Part shown: piece after piece, positions 23,617 to 34,343 of the stretch | Layout of the letters: each line of letters begins with the position of its first letter | Numbering within the stretch: position 1 is the first letter of the stretch | Source: Pseudophaeomoniella oleicola | Lineage: Eukaryota; Ascomycota; Eurotiomycetes; Phaeomoniellales; Phaeomoniellaceae | Assembly: GCA_003868215.1 (NCBI GenBank) | Contig: QWDQ01000002.1 | Span: 248,001-312,000, forward strand | Direction: 5' to 3' | Length of the DNA: 64,000 nucleotides | The notes under the pieces: model-generated | The model's database searches: none | Told to the model about the DNA's origin: nothing | What the model saw: only the letters and a program-made list of their open reading frames with translations | Made by a program: the position numbers and the translations under genes

Positions 23617-25995
23617 ATGGTTCTGCTTCCACCGCAGCCTGAAGATGATGGGCGGCCATTGATGGTCCAGCTGGCATCGTTTGTACTCCCGTCCACATCT
23701 GCACGAATCAAAGCCCACACGCTACGGTATTGCCCTACGATGGACCTTATTGCAGCTGCGCTTGAAGATGAGAGCTGGGGTGTCTGGAGACTAAGCGGGG
23801 GCCGTGTTTTCGGTGGTTCGGGCTTCATCAAGGAGGGACAACCCAAGACCATGAGTAGCGCGCGTGTGGGTATATCCAGGATGGAGTGGAAGTCACTTGG
23901 AATGCTTTTGGCAATCGCTTGTACAGACAATAGTCTACGACTAGTCAGTACCTACACTGGCAAAGTGGTTCATGTCTTGACTACCGCACCAGCAACAACC
24001 GATGCCAGGATATCTTGCCTTGGTTGGAATATAAACCTGACAGACCCTGTTTCGGTAACGAGCCAAATCGGAAAGAGTAAAGCAAATGACGCAGTGGACC
24101 AAATGCTGGGTACGGCATCGACAGGTGGACAAGCGGCGCTCAAGGCTGATCTGCCGAGAGATCTTGCGTTGATCAATGTTGAAGTATCCTTCCCAAAGCT
24201 CAGCACATTACCAACAACAGGCATCGACGACGACGTGTTCAGTTCAAGAGCTTCACTTGACGCGATGTTCCATGAAGTACATCCTAGCCCTACGGACTCG
24301 GTGGATGTTCTAATCGCTGGCTTCGATTCCGGGTCGCTCTACCTGAGGATTTTTGAGTCTTTTGACATTGGGCGCGTGGACATTGGGACCGTGTTTACTG
24401 AGGGTCAGACCAAGATACTAAAGCATGCTTCTCATTCCCTGTCGCCGGCTCATGCACTGGTCGTTGAACATTCGTCTTCTTCAGGCTCTGGTTCACAGCT
24501 GTACCTGATCACAATGTCTCTGCGCTTCATCACGGCGTCGCCTCGCTATCTGTCTTTGGTTGCTTCAAGAGCAACTCAGATACAGAATTTGCTCCGGTAC
24601 ATCTATCAAGTTCAGAATCAGATAAACCTTGAGTGGAAAACCGCGCAGGACCTGCCGTCGAAGTTTCTACGCAATATAAACGAGACCCTCGCTGAGAAAA
24701 TGGAGTGCGACTTTGTCACCGCTGCTTATCATCTTGTTGTCACAGGGGATTGCTACCCTGTGTTGAAGGAGTTTCTTGTTGACGAACTTGGCGAACGTGG
24801 ACATAAGAGGTGGGAGAAAGCAGTGTCAAATGGTTACGAGACTATACGCAGGCTTGTGCATGAGTGTCTACTCCCAGCTATAGAACGTTTGCAGGTCGTT
24901 ACCAGCAGACTCAAAGGTTTAGCTGGCTTTCGAAAAGCAGGTGGAGTGTTGGGCCTGAAGATTGATGCGTTGGCATCCCTCGATGATACTATGGACTGCC
25001 TTACTCTCCTTGCACACAAGCTCCTTCTCGCGGTCGGAAAGGAGTTGCGGCAATTTACTGCCTTTGCTAAATGGCTTCGACTGGAGATCGACATTCAGGC
25101 AACAGATCCAGACGTGTCAAACCTGGACGATCTCTTAGAACGGCAAGACAATATTGAGTACAGACCAGTACTGGATTACATTGCTGGAGCAATGTCAGAA
25201 AGCGATATTCTCCAATATATTCGGCCTTCAGCTAACATGGAAGCCGAAAAAGATCCATGGTCGCCGGAAGATATTAGTGACGGCTGTTACAAAACTTATA
25301 AGGCCAGGCTTCGCAAGAGAAAGGATCACCGATCTGAAAATGAGGATGATCTCCCAAGGCTTGATGACCTGACAGGCTACCTGAAGAGACAATGTGATGA
25401 TGTGTTCTCACAGATCGCAGAGACCTTACGCAAGAGCATTTTACTCTCAAGTCCTATACTTCTGCCTGAGCAACTCAACAGGGAGATCTTTGACATAAAG
25501 ATGCTCTCAACAGCACAAGAGCATAATGGAAGGCATGAATACCGGGCACTTATGGTAGCACAACAGGACGGAGGCCTTGGCTTCTATGAGCTCTTAGCTG
25601 CTGCCCCAGCGCTAGGTACTGCGCATGTGACACGACACAAGTCTATAGAAGCAGACAACGACTACAAGATCGTTGACATCAAATTCGTGGACGCTGAGAC
25701 CATCATGGTTTTGAAGGACAATGGCAAGGAAGCACAGATCGACAGCTGGAATTATGACGATCTCAATCATCCCAGTTGCGAAACAAAGCATGTCTTTGTT
25801 TTATCACAAATGAAGTCACGTCCTTGTCAACTCGAGGTCAATGGGCGCAAGGGGAGACGCATAGTTTGTGTGCTTTTTGAGGATCGAAGATCTTACAACA
25901 TGTTTGATATCGATAATTCGGTGGAACCAGAAGTCGAGAACGAGGAAGTTCAGTTGGAGGACAGCGACGTTGAAGATGAAATGTCCGAAGATTGA
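23617..25995 (+). CDS. APC4: anaphase-promoting complex subunit 4 (Apc4)
   Basis: Intronless gene for 792 residues, started at ATG 23617; the frame extends to 23599 only with a GTG. Apc4 is a scaffold subunit of the APC/C ubiquitin ligase and bridges its platform to the TPR arm. The N-terminus has the Apc4 WD40-type repeat: LRYCPTMDLIAAALEDES followed by WGVWRLSGGRVFG, and then MEWKSLGMLLAIACTDNSLRLV. A helical bundle follows (FITASPRYLSLVASRATQIQ, then LVHECLLPAIERLQVVTSRL), and beyond that a second beta region. The acidic C-terminal tail (from about residue 765) is rich in Glu and Asp. Similarity is recognised by pattern and order of blocks; fungal Apc4 sequences diverge fast. Confidence 0.83.
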   Translation: MVLLPPQPEDDGRPLMVQLASFVLPSTSARIKAHTLRYCPTMDLIAAALEDESWGVWRLSGGRVFGGSGFIKEGQPKTMSSARVGISRMEWKSLGMLLAIACTDNSLRLVSTYTGKVVHVLTTAPATTDARISCLGWNINLTDPVSVTSQIGKSKANDAVDQMLGTASTGGQAALKADLPRDLALINVEVSFPKLSTLPTTGIDDDVFSSRASLDAMFHEVHPSPTDSVDVLIAGFDSGSLYLRIFESFDIGRVDIGTVFTEGQTKILKHASHSLSPAHALVVEHSSSSGSGSQLYLITMSLRFITASPRYLSLVASRATQIQNLLRYIYQVQNQINLEWKTAQDLPSKFLRNINETLAEKMECDFVTAAYHLVVTGDCYPVLKEFLVDELGERGHKRWEKAVSNGYETIRRLVHECLLPAIERLQVVTSRLKGLAGFRKAGGVLGLKIDALASLDDTMDCLTLLAHKLLLAVGKELRQFTAFAKWLRLEIDIQATDPDVSNLDDLLERQDNIEYRPVLDYIAGAMSESDILQYIRPSANMEAEKDPWSPEDISDGCYKTYKARLRKRKDHRSENEDDLPRLDDLTGYLKRQCDDVFSQIAETLRKSILLSSPILLPEQLNREIFDIKMLSTAQEHNGRHEYRALMVAQQDGGLGFYELLAAAPALGTAHVTRHKSIEADNDYKIVDIKFVDAETIMVLKDNGKEAQIDSWNYDDLNHPSCETKHVFVLSQMKSRPCQLEVNGRKGRRIVCVLFEDRRSYNMFDIDNSVEPEVENEEVQLEDSDVEDEMSED

Positions 25996-27222
25996 AGGAT
26001 CGAGGCTGATCTGGGCCGATTTCAGGACTGTGAACGAACGAAATGAAGACCACTTGAGGACCACTTGAGGAGCACCGAGACAACAGAATAGGGGGTTAGC
26101 CAATTTTGCCACTTTGACAGACTTGTGCTCATATTGGCACGGTGGATAGGAGCGTTGCTCCTCGCAGTCAGCCGGCGTGGAAAAGTTTTGGGCCCTGCTA
26201 AGGCGAGAAGAGGAAAAAGCAAAACAAACGGAGAATTGTACTTGGAGATATTCGAGTGGTCAAAGCTTTGTATAGTCCATTGCTAAGAGTTCGCATTTTA
26301 TTTATGCCTATTTGACGATGCCTATGCACCCGTGGAATAGAGACTTCTAGCGATATAGAATGCTGTCAAATACGCCTGGTACTGACCAGCAAGAGAAATG
26401 GTCTCACGAACTATTCAGTGTGCCAGCCGTTGATGATAACAGTAGACGTGGTCGACATCTTCCTGTGTAAAGTTGGAGGCGGTCAATTGTGACAAAAGAT
26501 ACCACCCACTTCCCCTCCATTTCACATTACGTTACGGTATTATTTCAGGTGTCCCGAAGTCCCCAGATCAGGCCTTACTTGTATGCTCTGGTGCTTGATG
26601 ACTTACCGCACAAATCCAGACTGACTGCACAACGGTACACGAACACCAAGCAGAAGAGAATGAGGGACAGCAGGTACGAGTGTCGCCGCAGAGACTGGAA
26701 GCAAAACGAAGCGCGAAAGGGGCTCCCTGAACAAGAAATCTTAACTGTGGAGGAGTTTCCTTCCCTTAAAGATCGTCCACATTTACCCTGATTTACAGTA
26801 TTAATACCATACCGTAGGGACTGGACCTTAAGGCTCACCGGTGACCGACTGCTAAAGGAGTACCGGTACGTACACGTACGAAAAATAATCGAATTCTATA
26901 ATAATAATACTCATAAGTAACAAGACAATATTGACACAACTTCTTCTCATAAAATTCCTTCTAAGAAGAGATCGTACATACATTTGACGTCTCTAATAGA
27001 CCTCGAGCGGCCTTCACTGTTCTCGAACCTTTGACGGCGCCGGACATTTCTTTTCAGTTCCTTTGAGACCCTTCACGTCACTCCTTCAGCTTGCCTTTCA
27101 TACTTAATTTGCGACTTTTTCCCGCTACAATTCGGAGAAGCCACTCCTGCTAGACATCACAAAAACAGACCGCTGACTGGTAATTTGACCTCCCTACAGC
27201 GTCATTTCCTTCGGTCGCAGTC
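25996..27222. other. intergenic between APC4 and KAP95
   Basis: About 1.2 kb. A TACCGTAG motif occurs near 26810 and a CGTACACGTACG patch near 26867-26880. The last 200 bases are pyrimidine-rich, as in many fungal promoters and 5' leaders. No gene was recognised; a 100-codon frame at 26489 lacks an ATG. Confidence 0.45.
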
Positions 27223-30113
27223 ATGGATGTAAACCACGTCTTGGAGAGCACTCTCTCACCCGGTATGTAGCTAGAGATCATTTTTGCTTATCATCTTCAA
27301 GGCCACACAAGGCTAACGTATGCATCACAGATGCGGCTACGAGAACAAATGCCGAACAGCAACTGTCGCAAGCTGCTGAAGTCGACTTCGTACGTTATCC
27401 TATACTGACTACTCTAGCTGAATGAAAAGCTAATTTGCTATCTCAGGCTGGTTACCTCACTACGCTCGGTCGCGAGCTCGCCAACGAGTCGGCTGCCCCT
27501 CACATTCGAACCGCCGCCGGTCTTGCTTTAAAAAACGCATTCTCCTCCCGTGACGCCGTCAGATTACGAGAAGTCCAAGCAAGATGGGCCCAGCAACTAG
27601 ATCCACAGGTCAAGAAACAAGTGAAGGACCTAGCCCTGCAGACTTTGGGCTCCGATCCAAGGGCAGGCCAGTCCGCTGCGCAGTTCATTGCTTCAGTAGC
27701 CGCAATCGAATTACCGAGACAAGAATGGCCAGAGCTGATGGCCGCACTGGTACACAATGTCGATCAAGGTTCAGATCATTTGAAGCAGTCTTCCCTGACG
27801 ACCATCGGTTACATTTGCGATCAGCCAGAGCAAGACTTAAGAGAAGCGTTGGTGGGGCAGTCCAACGCTATCTTGACAGCAGTCGTTCAGGGTGCTAGGA
27901 AGGAGGAGACGAACAACGACGTGCGACATTCTGCTCTTTCGGCGCTAGGTGACGCAATAGATTTTATCAGGACCAATTTCGAGAACGAAGGAGAGAGAAA
28001 CTACATCATGCAAGTTGTCTGCGAAGCTACGCAGGCTCCGGATACCAGAGTCCAAGCAGACGCATTCGGTTGTTTGAATAGGATCATGGGCGTCTACTAT
28101 GACAAGATGAGGTTCTACATGGAGAAAGCCTTGTTCGGCCTGACGATCATGGGCATGAAGAGTGAAGAGGAAGACGTTGCGAAGTTAGCAATCGAATTTT
28201 GGTGCACAGTCTGTGAAGAGGAAATCTCTATCGAAGACGATAATGCAGCTGTAAGGTGTTTCCATGGAGATATTTGATTTATGACTGACGAGGCACAGGC
28301 ACAACAAGAGGGCTCCACAGAACTTAGACAATTTTTCCAATTCGCCAGAATATCTTGCCGAGAAGTCGTGCCGGTCTTGCTTCAATTGCTTACGAAAGTT
28401 GATGAGGACGATCTAGAGGACGAATATAATGTCGCCAAAGCATCCTATCAATGCTTGCAGTTGTACGCCCAATGCTGTGGCCCTGAGGTCATTCCATTTG
28501 TGTTGGAGTTCGTCGAAGCGAACCTGCGCAATGAGGATTGGAGGAGAAGGGATGCCGCTGTCTCATCCTTCGGTGCCATCATGGATGGCCCAGATTCAAA
28601 GACGCTCGATCCCCTCGTCAAGCAAGCACTTCCTGTCTTGATAGGTATGATGGACGACGAAGTCATTCAGGTTAAGGACTCGGCTGCATATGCTCTCAGC
28701 CGTATCTGTGATTTCTGCTCTGAGTCTATCGATGAAGCACAATTGCAACCCCTGATGTCTGCGCTCTTCAACGGTTTAATGAGCAACCCTAAGATGGCTG
28801 CATCATGCTGTTTGGCTTTGATGAATCTTGCGGAGCGGTTCGTTGCTGATGACGGTACTGCGGAGAATCCATTGACGAAACATTTCCAAGATAGCGTCAC
28901 TTCTCTTCTTGCTGTCACGGAGAAGCCAGAAGCAGATAATACACTCCGAACCGCGGCCTACGAGGTCTTGAGCAGCTTTACCACCAACTCAGCCAACGCT
29001 AGTCTTCCTATTGTTGCTAACCTTTCGGACGTGATCATCCAGAGGCTTGAAGCCACTATTGCCATGCAGCAACAAATCGTCAGTGTCGAGGATAGAATCA
29101 CTCTCGAAGAACTTCAGACAAGCTTGGCTAGCGTGTTGTTGAGCATCATTCAGAGATTGGAAGCACAGATAGCTCCTCAAGGCGACAGGATTATGCATGC
29201 TTCTCTTCAAGTTTTGCAGACTGTCCCACCCAAATCCAGCGTACCGGATACAATCTTCGCAGTTGTCAGTGCTCTCGCTACATCCTTGGAAGAAGACTTC
29301 CTGAAGTACATGGAGTCATTCGTACCCTTCCTTTACAACGCTTTGGGCAACCAGGAAGAGGCGTCCTTGTGTGCTATGGCTATTGGACTGGTCAGTGATA
29401 TTGCTCGTGCTCTGGGCGAGAAATGTCAGCCATACTGTGACCAATTCATGAACTACCTATTGAACAATCTGAGGAGTCAGACTCTGAGCAACCAGCTGAA
29501 ACCATCTATCCTTGAGACCTTTGGCGATATCGCACAAGCTATCGGTACCCACTTTGAGACTTATTTGTCAGTCGTTGCCCAGGTGCTTCAGCAAGCTTCT
29601 GGTGTCACTGTGAGCCAAGATGTCTCATTTGATATGATTGACTATATTGTCTCGCTACGTGAAGGCATTGTCGACGCCTGGGGTGGAATTGTCATCGCCT
29701 TCAAGGGAACACCAAAGGGTAAGTAGCTGGGACTGAATACTTCTGTAAAAGAATCTAACGTTGTACAGTTGGTGCACTGCAAGAATATGCCACAAGCATC
29801 TTCCAGCTGTTGTATTCGATTTCTCAGGATGTCAATCGGAGCGAGGGCCTCCTTCGCGCCTCCATGGGTGTCATTGGGTAAGACTGACTGCATCTCACCT
29901 TCGGGCTAGTAGCTGATGATTTGTAGTGACCTCGCAGAAGCATTTCCCAATGGCGAGCTGAGCAATCTGTATCGCAACGAATGGGTCACCAAGTTCATTA
30001 AAGAAGTTAGAACCAACAAGGAGTTTTCCCCTCGCACTGTCGAAACGGCACGATGGGCACGGGAACAGGCTAAGCGTCAGATTGCACAACATCCAGGTAC
30101 TGTGATGGCCTAA
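27223..30113 (+). CDS. KAP95: importin subunit beta-1 (karyopherin beta, Kap95)
   Basis: Six exons: 27223-27262, 27331-27389, 27447-28250, 28299-29718, 29769-29877 and 29927-30113, giving 872 residues, close to the usual 860-880. The protein carries importin-alpha/NLS cargoes through nuclear pores and releases them on Ran-GTP binding. It is a superhelix of about 19 HEAT repeats; clear family stretches are AAPHIRTAAGLALKN, LTTIGYICDQPEQDL, FGCLNRIMGVYYDKM, DDNAA before the acidic-loop region, WRRRDAAVSSFGAIMDGP, and VKDSAAYALSRICDFCSE. The C-terminus ends QEYATSIFQLLY, then DLAEAFPNGE and REQAKRQIAQHP. The two first exons are tiny (40 and 59 nt), and no open frame tracks them. All junctions use GT-AG and keep phase. 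Confidence 0.95.
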
Positions 30114-31320
30114 GGTGTTACAATTTGTTGCTGCCTATTTTCGCTGCCCCTTCCCCTTGCTTATCACCTCCCTCTCCACGATAGCGCCATTCACAGAACA
30201 CGCCCGAAAAGACAGACCATGACCCGCCTCGTGCCCGAAGTCATATCATCTCATGCTCGCAATGCTCTGATGATCCTGAACTGACCTGAATGTTTTGAAA
30301 TTCAGAGACGTCTTCAGATTCAGAGATAGACTCTGACGACGCACTGTCAATTGAGAGGTCCACGCTGAGCATTGCCGAACATACAGCTGAATGGACCCGC
30401 GGCGCAACCGATGTATTCATCACGGCCCACCTCCTGTTGTTGGACGATGATCCCGAGTCATTGCCCGTCCTTGAAACGACGATTACATTGTCAAGTAGCA
30501 GCCTCGAAGAAGCTAATGCCGGCCCTCAGTCAGTTCCGGATTCGCTCGGCGGCGTCTCAGTGCCATGATCACATCACCGCCAGAGTCACTCTGAGTGGGT
30601 TGGCGTGCTATACCTACAGGTCTCAAGAATCTGCTCCATATGCTCTGGACGGCTAGCTATGCGTCTACTCGTCAGGCGCAGAGAGCATTCCGTGACGTCA
30701 GCAAGCAGTCAATTGGCTTACCCCACAGAACCCCTACATCTCCTTCTATCACACGCTTGGTCATGTTACACACGCAGAGACACATCCTTTACGATTCCCC
30801 TTTGCAAAGAGATACAGTGTTGCTTTCCCCCTCCCCCCACCCCCACCAGCATCATCACAGCCCCCATTTTAACGAAAACCCACCCCCCCGGTTATTTGAG
30901 CAGAAAGAAATCAGAACAGGATGGAGGATTAGAAAGTCATGTATGCCCAAAACGATGTTAATGTATCACACACAAAACCTCCAATTCCCGAGAAAAAGTC
31001 CAACCTCATATACTATCCTCCCCCCTAGAAATCATCTTTTAAAACCACGCTTTCCTCTCTCTTTCTGTCCAATTATAGTAAATGCTTGCCTTATCTTGTC
31101 CACGATATTTTTTGATCTGTCGCGCGTACGTGTTTGTATTAGGAGAAGTAAAGCATACCATTATTTCTCTCCTGCCGTCTTGGGATGAGTGATCGCAAGT
31201 CAACTTAGAATATCGACGAGGCTGAGAGCCGGAAAGTAGGCATGTGATTCATTGATATTGAGGGAGATTGAAAAAAAAAAAAAATTACGTAAACGAAGGG
31301 AGTCTATAAAAAAGATGCTA
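30114..31320. other. convergent 3' junction KAP95 / SPB1
   Basis: About 1.2 kb between converging genes. It has a C-rich run at about 30827-30891 with several C5-C7 tracts and an A14-type run near 31269. An 88-codon acidic open frame without ATG lies at about 30304-30570 (see findings). No RNA gene was recognised. Confidence 0.55.
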
Positions 31321-33900
31321 TTATCTCCTCCCGCCGCCACCGCCTGTCTTCTTCGATTTCTTCGCGATCCTCTTCTCGGCCCGCACGTCTTTCTTCAATC
31401 TTTTGTCGACGATCTTGTATTTGCCCTTGACGCCTCGAGGTCGGCCGTTGATACCCCTATTACCGCCCTTCGCGACGACGAGACTGACTTTCTCCTTCGG
31501 TTTCCTTTTGCTGGTCGCTTTGCTCATCATCTTGGCGATCGTGGTGGCCTTGTCGCGTTCGGAGAGCGCTTCGTCGTCGGCGAGGAGGGAGGATTTCTTG
31601 CGCAGCTTTTCGAGGCGCGTGGCGGCGCGGAGGGCTTTGCGGGCGCGGGCTTCGCGCACCTTTTTGATGGGACGGGCGTTTAGGGCGAGGAGTTTGGAGC
31701 GGATGGCGGCGGCGGCGGAGGCGGTGATGGGGCGCTGGGGGCGAGCGTGTTGATCTTCGTCGTCGAGGAACCAGGATGGGAGGCCGTCGGTTTCGCGGAA
31801 GGTGTATTTGTTGAAATTATCATCGATTAGATCGGTCGGGCGTTTGGCCCCAGTAGCGAGGCTTTGGGCGAGGGTCATGGCTTCGGCGGTGATGATGTCA
31901 ATGTCAAGTTGGCCGTTAGGCTTCCGCGGGTCAGAGGCATCATTCTTGTCATGCTCGTCGTCATCATCCTCCCAGGATGTGGAACCAGCTGTTGATTTGG
32001 TAGGAACGATTTCTATCTTGTCGGACGAGGAGGCCTCTTTGGATCGAGCCTTGGAGGATTTAGACAGCGCTCTATAAGTTTCGGAAGATGAGTCTTCGGA
32101 ATCTTCGGGGTCTTGTGGCTTTGAGACACTTTGTGTCGATGATTTTCTTGGTTTGCGCTTTTCATCGCTTTCGTCCTCCATTTCAATAGCACTGTCCTCG
32201 TTGATTTCTGATCCATCAAGCCCATCAATATCTTGGAATATGTCTTGGTCGAAAAACATTGCTGCTTTGCTGGACAATCCATCTGCTTTCCCCACCGAGA
32301 GACGAGCTGGCGCGTCCTCGTCTTCGTCCTCATCCTCATCTTCATATTCGCTGGCATCGCTTTGTCCACGTTCCTTCTCCCCCTCCGAGAAGCCCTCCCA
32401 TTCATCTGACTCCTTTAGCTTTCTCGCTCTCTTCGCTCGTGCTTTAGAGTCAGCGAGTTCTCTTCTCTCCCTGTAGCTGTCATACATGACATCGAGCTCC
32501 CGATCCAATCTGTCAGCTTCAGGATCTGAAAAATCCTCCTCGTCTTCACCCTCTCCCGATTCGCTCTCCGAAGACTCATCAACAACTTCCATCTTTCCAC
32601 CACTGAGTTTGACTTCCGATTTTGCCTTATCTGCCGTTTTGATATTGAACATGGCGCCTTCACCAAGCGGGCCGATCTGCTCAAGACCTAGGTCCATGGG
32701 AGTAGTCATGTTCATCTGCATTCTGACGATTTCCTTCTGTTTCCTTTCATTTTCCCTTCTTCTTTCTTTACGCTTCTTTGAGCTCTCTCTTTCTTGCAGT
32801 CGTTGGAGCTCCTCTTGTATTGCCAACTCATCATCCATAGGAGCAATGTCTGCTACTTCTTCAGCCTCTGCGGCTGCCTCCTCTTTCTTCTTTGCTTTCG
32901 AAGAGAGACCGAATATATCCCGTACCTTCAATCTCCATCTTAGCAGATTGCGAAATTCCTTTCTGCCGAGTACTTTCAAATCTGCACAGCATGTGCGAAT
33001 CTCCTCGGTGGTTTCCGGTAGTCGTTCCAGTGTCGCAAGAGCAAGATCCCCGTTAGGACCTTGTCTAAAGCTCAAGGTATTGACCGACCCTAGGATTGCA
33101 ATCGGATCCGTGGTGTTGATAAATTCAGTGACTGGCACCTCCTTGTGTTGCGTCCAGTCTCCTTCTTCGTAACCTTCTCGTTTTCTCTTCTTCTTCTCTG
33201 GGTTGAATACCTTTGCTTCATTGTTCGGCGTCGGCTCGGCGACTTCTGCAAAAACATATTTAGAGTCGAGGAATTTGGGATCAATACGTTTTGGCGCCTT
33301 GTATCCGCGGCAGACAACGAAGATTTCTGCGGATACGTTGCGGGATGATGGAGGCTTCGTCGCCTCAACGCTAGTGAACAATTGTTTGAAAACCCAGAGT
33401 AATGCGTTGTAATCTTTAGACCGGAAGACTTTTGTGACAAAGGTTCCGCCTTCGCCTAAGAAGTCTGTTGCCAATTTCAGAGACATCAAAACCAACTCTG
33501 CCTGTGAGAAAGCATCTTGCACCCAGGCTGTACCAACGTTCGGGGCACCGTCGTGAAGTACTGTATCCGCTTTCCAGCCCTTGAGATGTCCTCGAAGCGT
33601 CGCCCGACATTTGTCTGTGGTGATATCGCTTTGGAAAGTGATGGCTCGCGGAATGGGTTTGATTGGAGACAAATCGACACCGACAATCAGGGCACCTGCG
33701 GGCATCGTCTCCGCTGCAACCTGAGTCCATGACCCAGGAGCAGCGCAAAGATCCAAGAGGACTTTACTCTTTTCGAGAAACCCATATTTCTTGTTCAACT
33801 GGATCAACTTGAAAGCAGCACGAGCTCGATAACCCTTTTCTTTGGCGAGTTTATACCACTTATCGAGACGACCTTTACCGTGTTTCTTTTGGATCGCCAT
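31321..33900 (-). CDS. SPB1: 27S pre-rRNA 2'-O-methyltransferase Spb1 (FtsJ family)
   Basis: Intronless gene for 859 residues; yeast Spb1 has 841. Spb1 is a nucleolar enzyme of 60S subunit maturation that methylates the A-loop of 25S rRNA. The N-terminal FtsJ domain (about 1-205) has [20 protein letters not shown], the SAM site [18 protein letters not shown], the catalytic Asp in [10 protein letters not shown] and the Lys in [11 protein letters not shown], fitting the K-D-K-E tetrad. The middle holds the Spb1 central domain (DUF3381), then very acidic, Ser-rich stretches (about 430-620). The C-terminal Spb1_C domain ends in a Lys/Arg-rich tail with a Gly run (GGGGGRR). The 3' end of the sense strand is C-rich at third positions. 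The gene is divergent from the YML020W-like gene. Confidence 0.95.
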   Translation of the reverse strand: MAIQKKHGKGRLDKWYKLAKEKGYRARAAFKLIQLNKKYGFLEKSKVLLDLCAAPGSWTQVAAETMPAGALIVGVDLSPIKPIPRAITFQSDITTDKCRATLRGHLKGWKADTVLHDGAPNVGTAWVQDAFSQAELVLMSLKLATDFLGEGGTFVTKVFRSKDYNALLWVFKQLFTSVEATKPPSSRNVSAEIFVVCRGYKAPKRIDPKFLDSKYVFAEVAEPTPNNEAKVFNPEKKKRKREGYEEGDWTQHKEVPVTEFINTTDPIAILGSVNTLSFRQGPNGDLALATLERLPETTEEIRTCCADLKVLGRKEFRNLLRWRLKVRDIFGLSSKAKKKEEAAAEAEEVADIAPMDDELAIQEELQRLQERESSKKRKERRRENERKQKEIVRMQMNMTTPMDLGLEQIGPLGEGAMFNIKTADKAKSEVKLSGGKMEVVDESSESESGEGEDEEDFSDPEADRLDRELDVMYDSYRERRELADSKARAKRARKLKESDEWEGFSEGEKERGQSDASEYEDEDEDEDEDAPARLSVGKADGLSSKAAMFFDQDIFQDIDGLDGSEINEDSAIEMEDESDEKRKPRKSSTQSVSKPQDPEDSEDSSSETYRALSKSSKARSKEASSSDKIEIVPTKSTAGSTSWEDDDDEHDKNDASDPRKPNGQLDIDIITAEAMTLAQSLATGAKRPTDLIDDNFNKYTFRETDGLPSWFLDDEDQHARPQRPITASAAAAIRSKLLALNARPIKKVREARARKALRAATRLEKLRKKSSLLADDEALSERDKATTIAKMMSKATSKRKPKEKVSLVVAKGGNRGINGRPRGVKGKYKIVDKRLKKDVRAEKRIAKKSKKTGGGGGRR

Positions 33901-34343
33901 GATTGCTTTTCCTGAAGCCTAATGGCAAACGGTGAAGGAGTGAAGGAACGAAGCAGTAGCGGCATGAAAATTGACCAGCGGCGACCGATAACCCGCAATC
34001 GATGCCAAAAATTATTCTGCCGGGATAGTGAGCGGTGAGCGGTGAGCGGTGAATCGGGGCCTGGATTTGGCTAATTAGTGTCATTGACTCAACGAAGGGA
34101 AAGCTCAGACGCCTAAGGACTTTTAACTATGACGTTCCGGCGCGTGGCTCCGTGTCCATGATTCGGTTGGAGCAAACCCGCCATATGATACCAACACTCT
34201 TACATGTAGCCACCCGGGGTACCTTTGCTACGTTGAACTTCGCATTTCATAACAATCTCGACGATACTGTTCTCATAATACAGACACATCTATACGACCT
34301 TCTCATGCATATGCGCTCCCAGTAATGACGATCAGCCTGACAT
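33901..34343. promoter_or_regulatory. divergent promoter SPB1 (-) / YML020W-like (+)
   Basis: 443 bases separate the two start codons, so both promoters must lie here. It contains three tandem GTGAGCG heptamers (34028-34048) plus a partial fourth. No other clear element was identified. Confidence 0.6.
34028..34048. repeat. three tandem GTGAGCG heptamers
   Basis: Perfect 3 x 7 bp, followed by GTGA, about 130 bp upstream of the SPB1 start in a shared promoter. Confidence 0.85.

Noticed and set aside
26489-26791. 100-codon plus-strand frame before KAP95
   Set aside because: It starts with GTG rather than ATG, has no recognisable sequence and lies in a promoter region.
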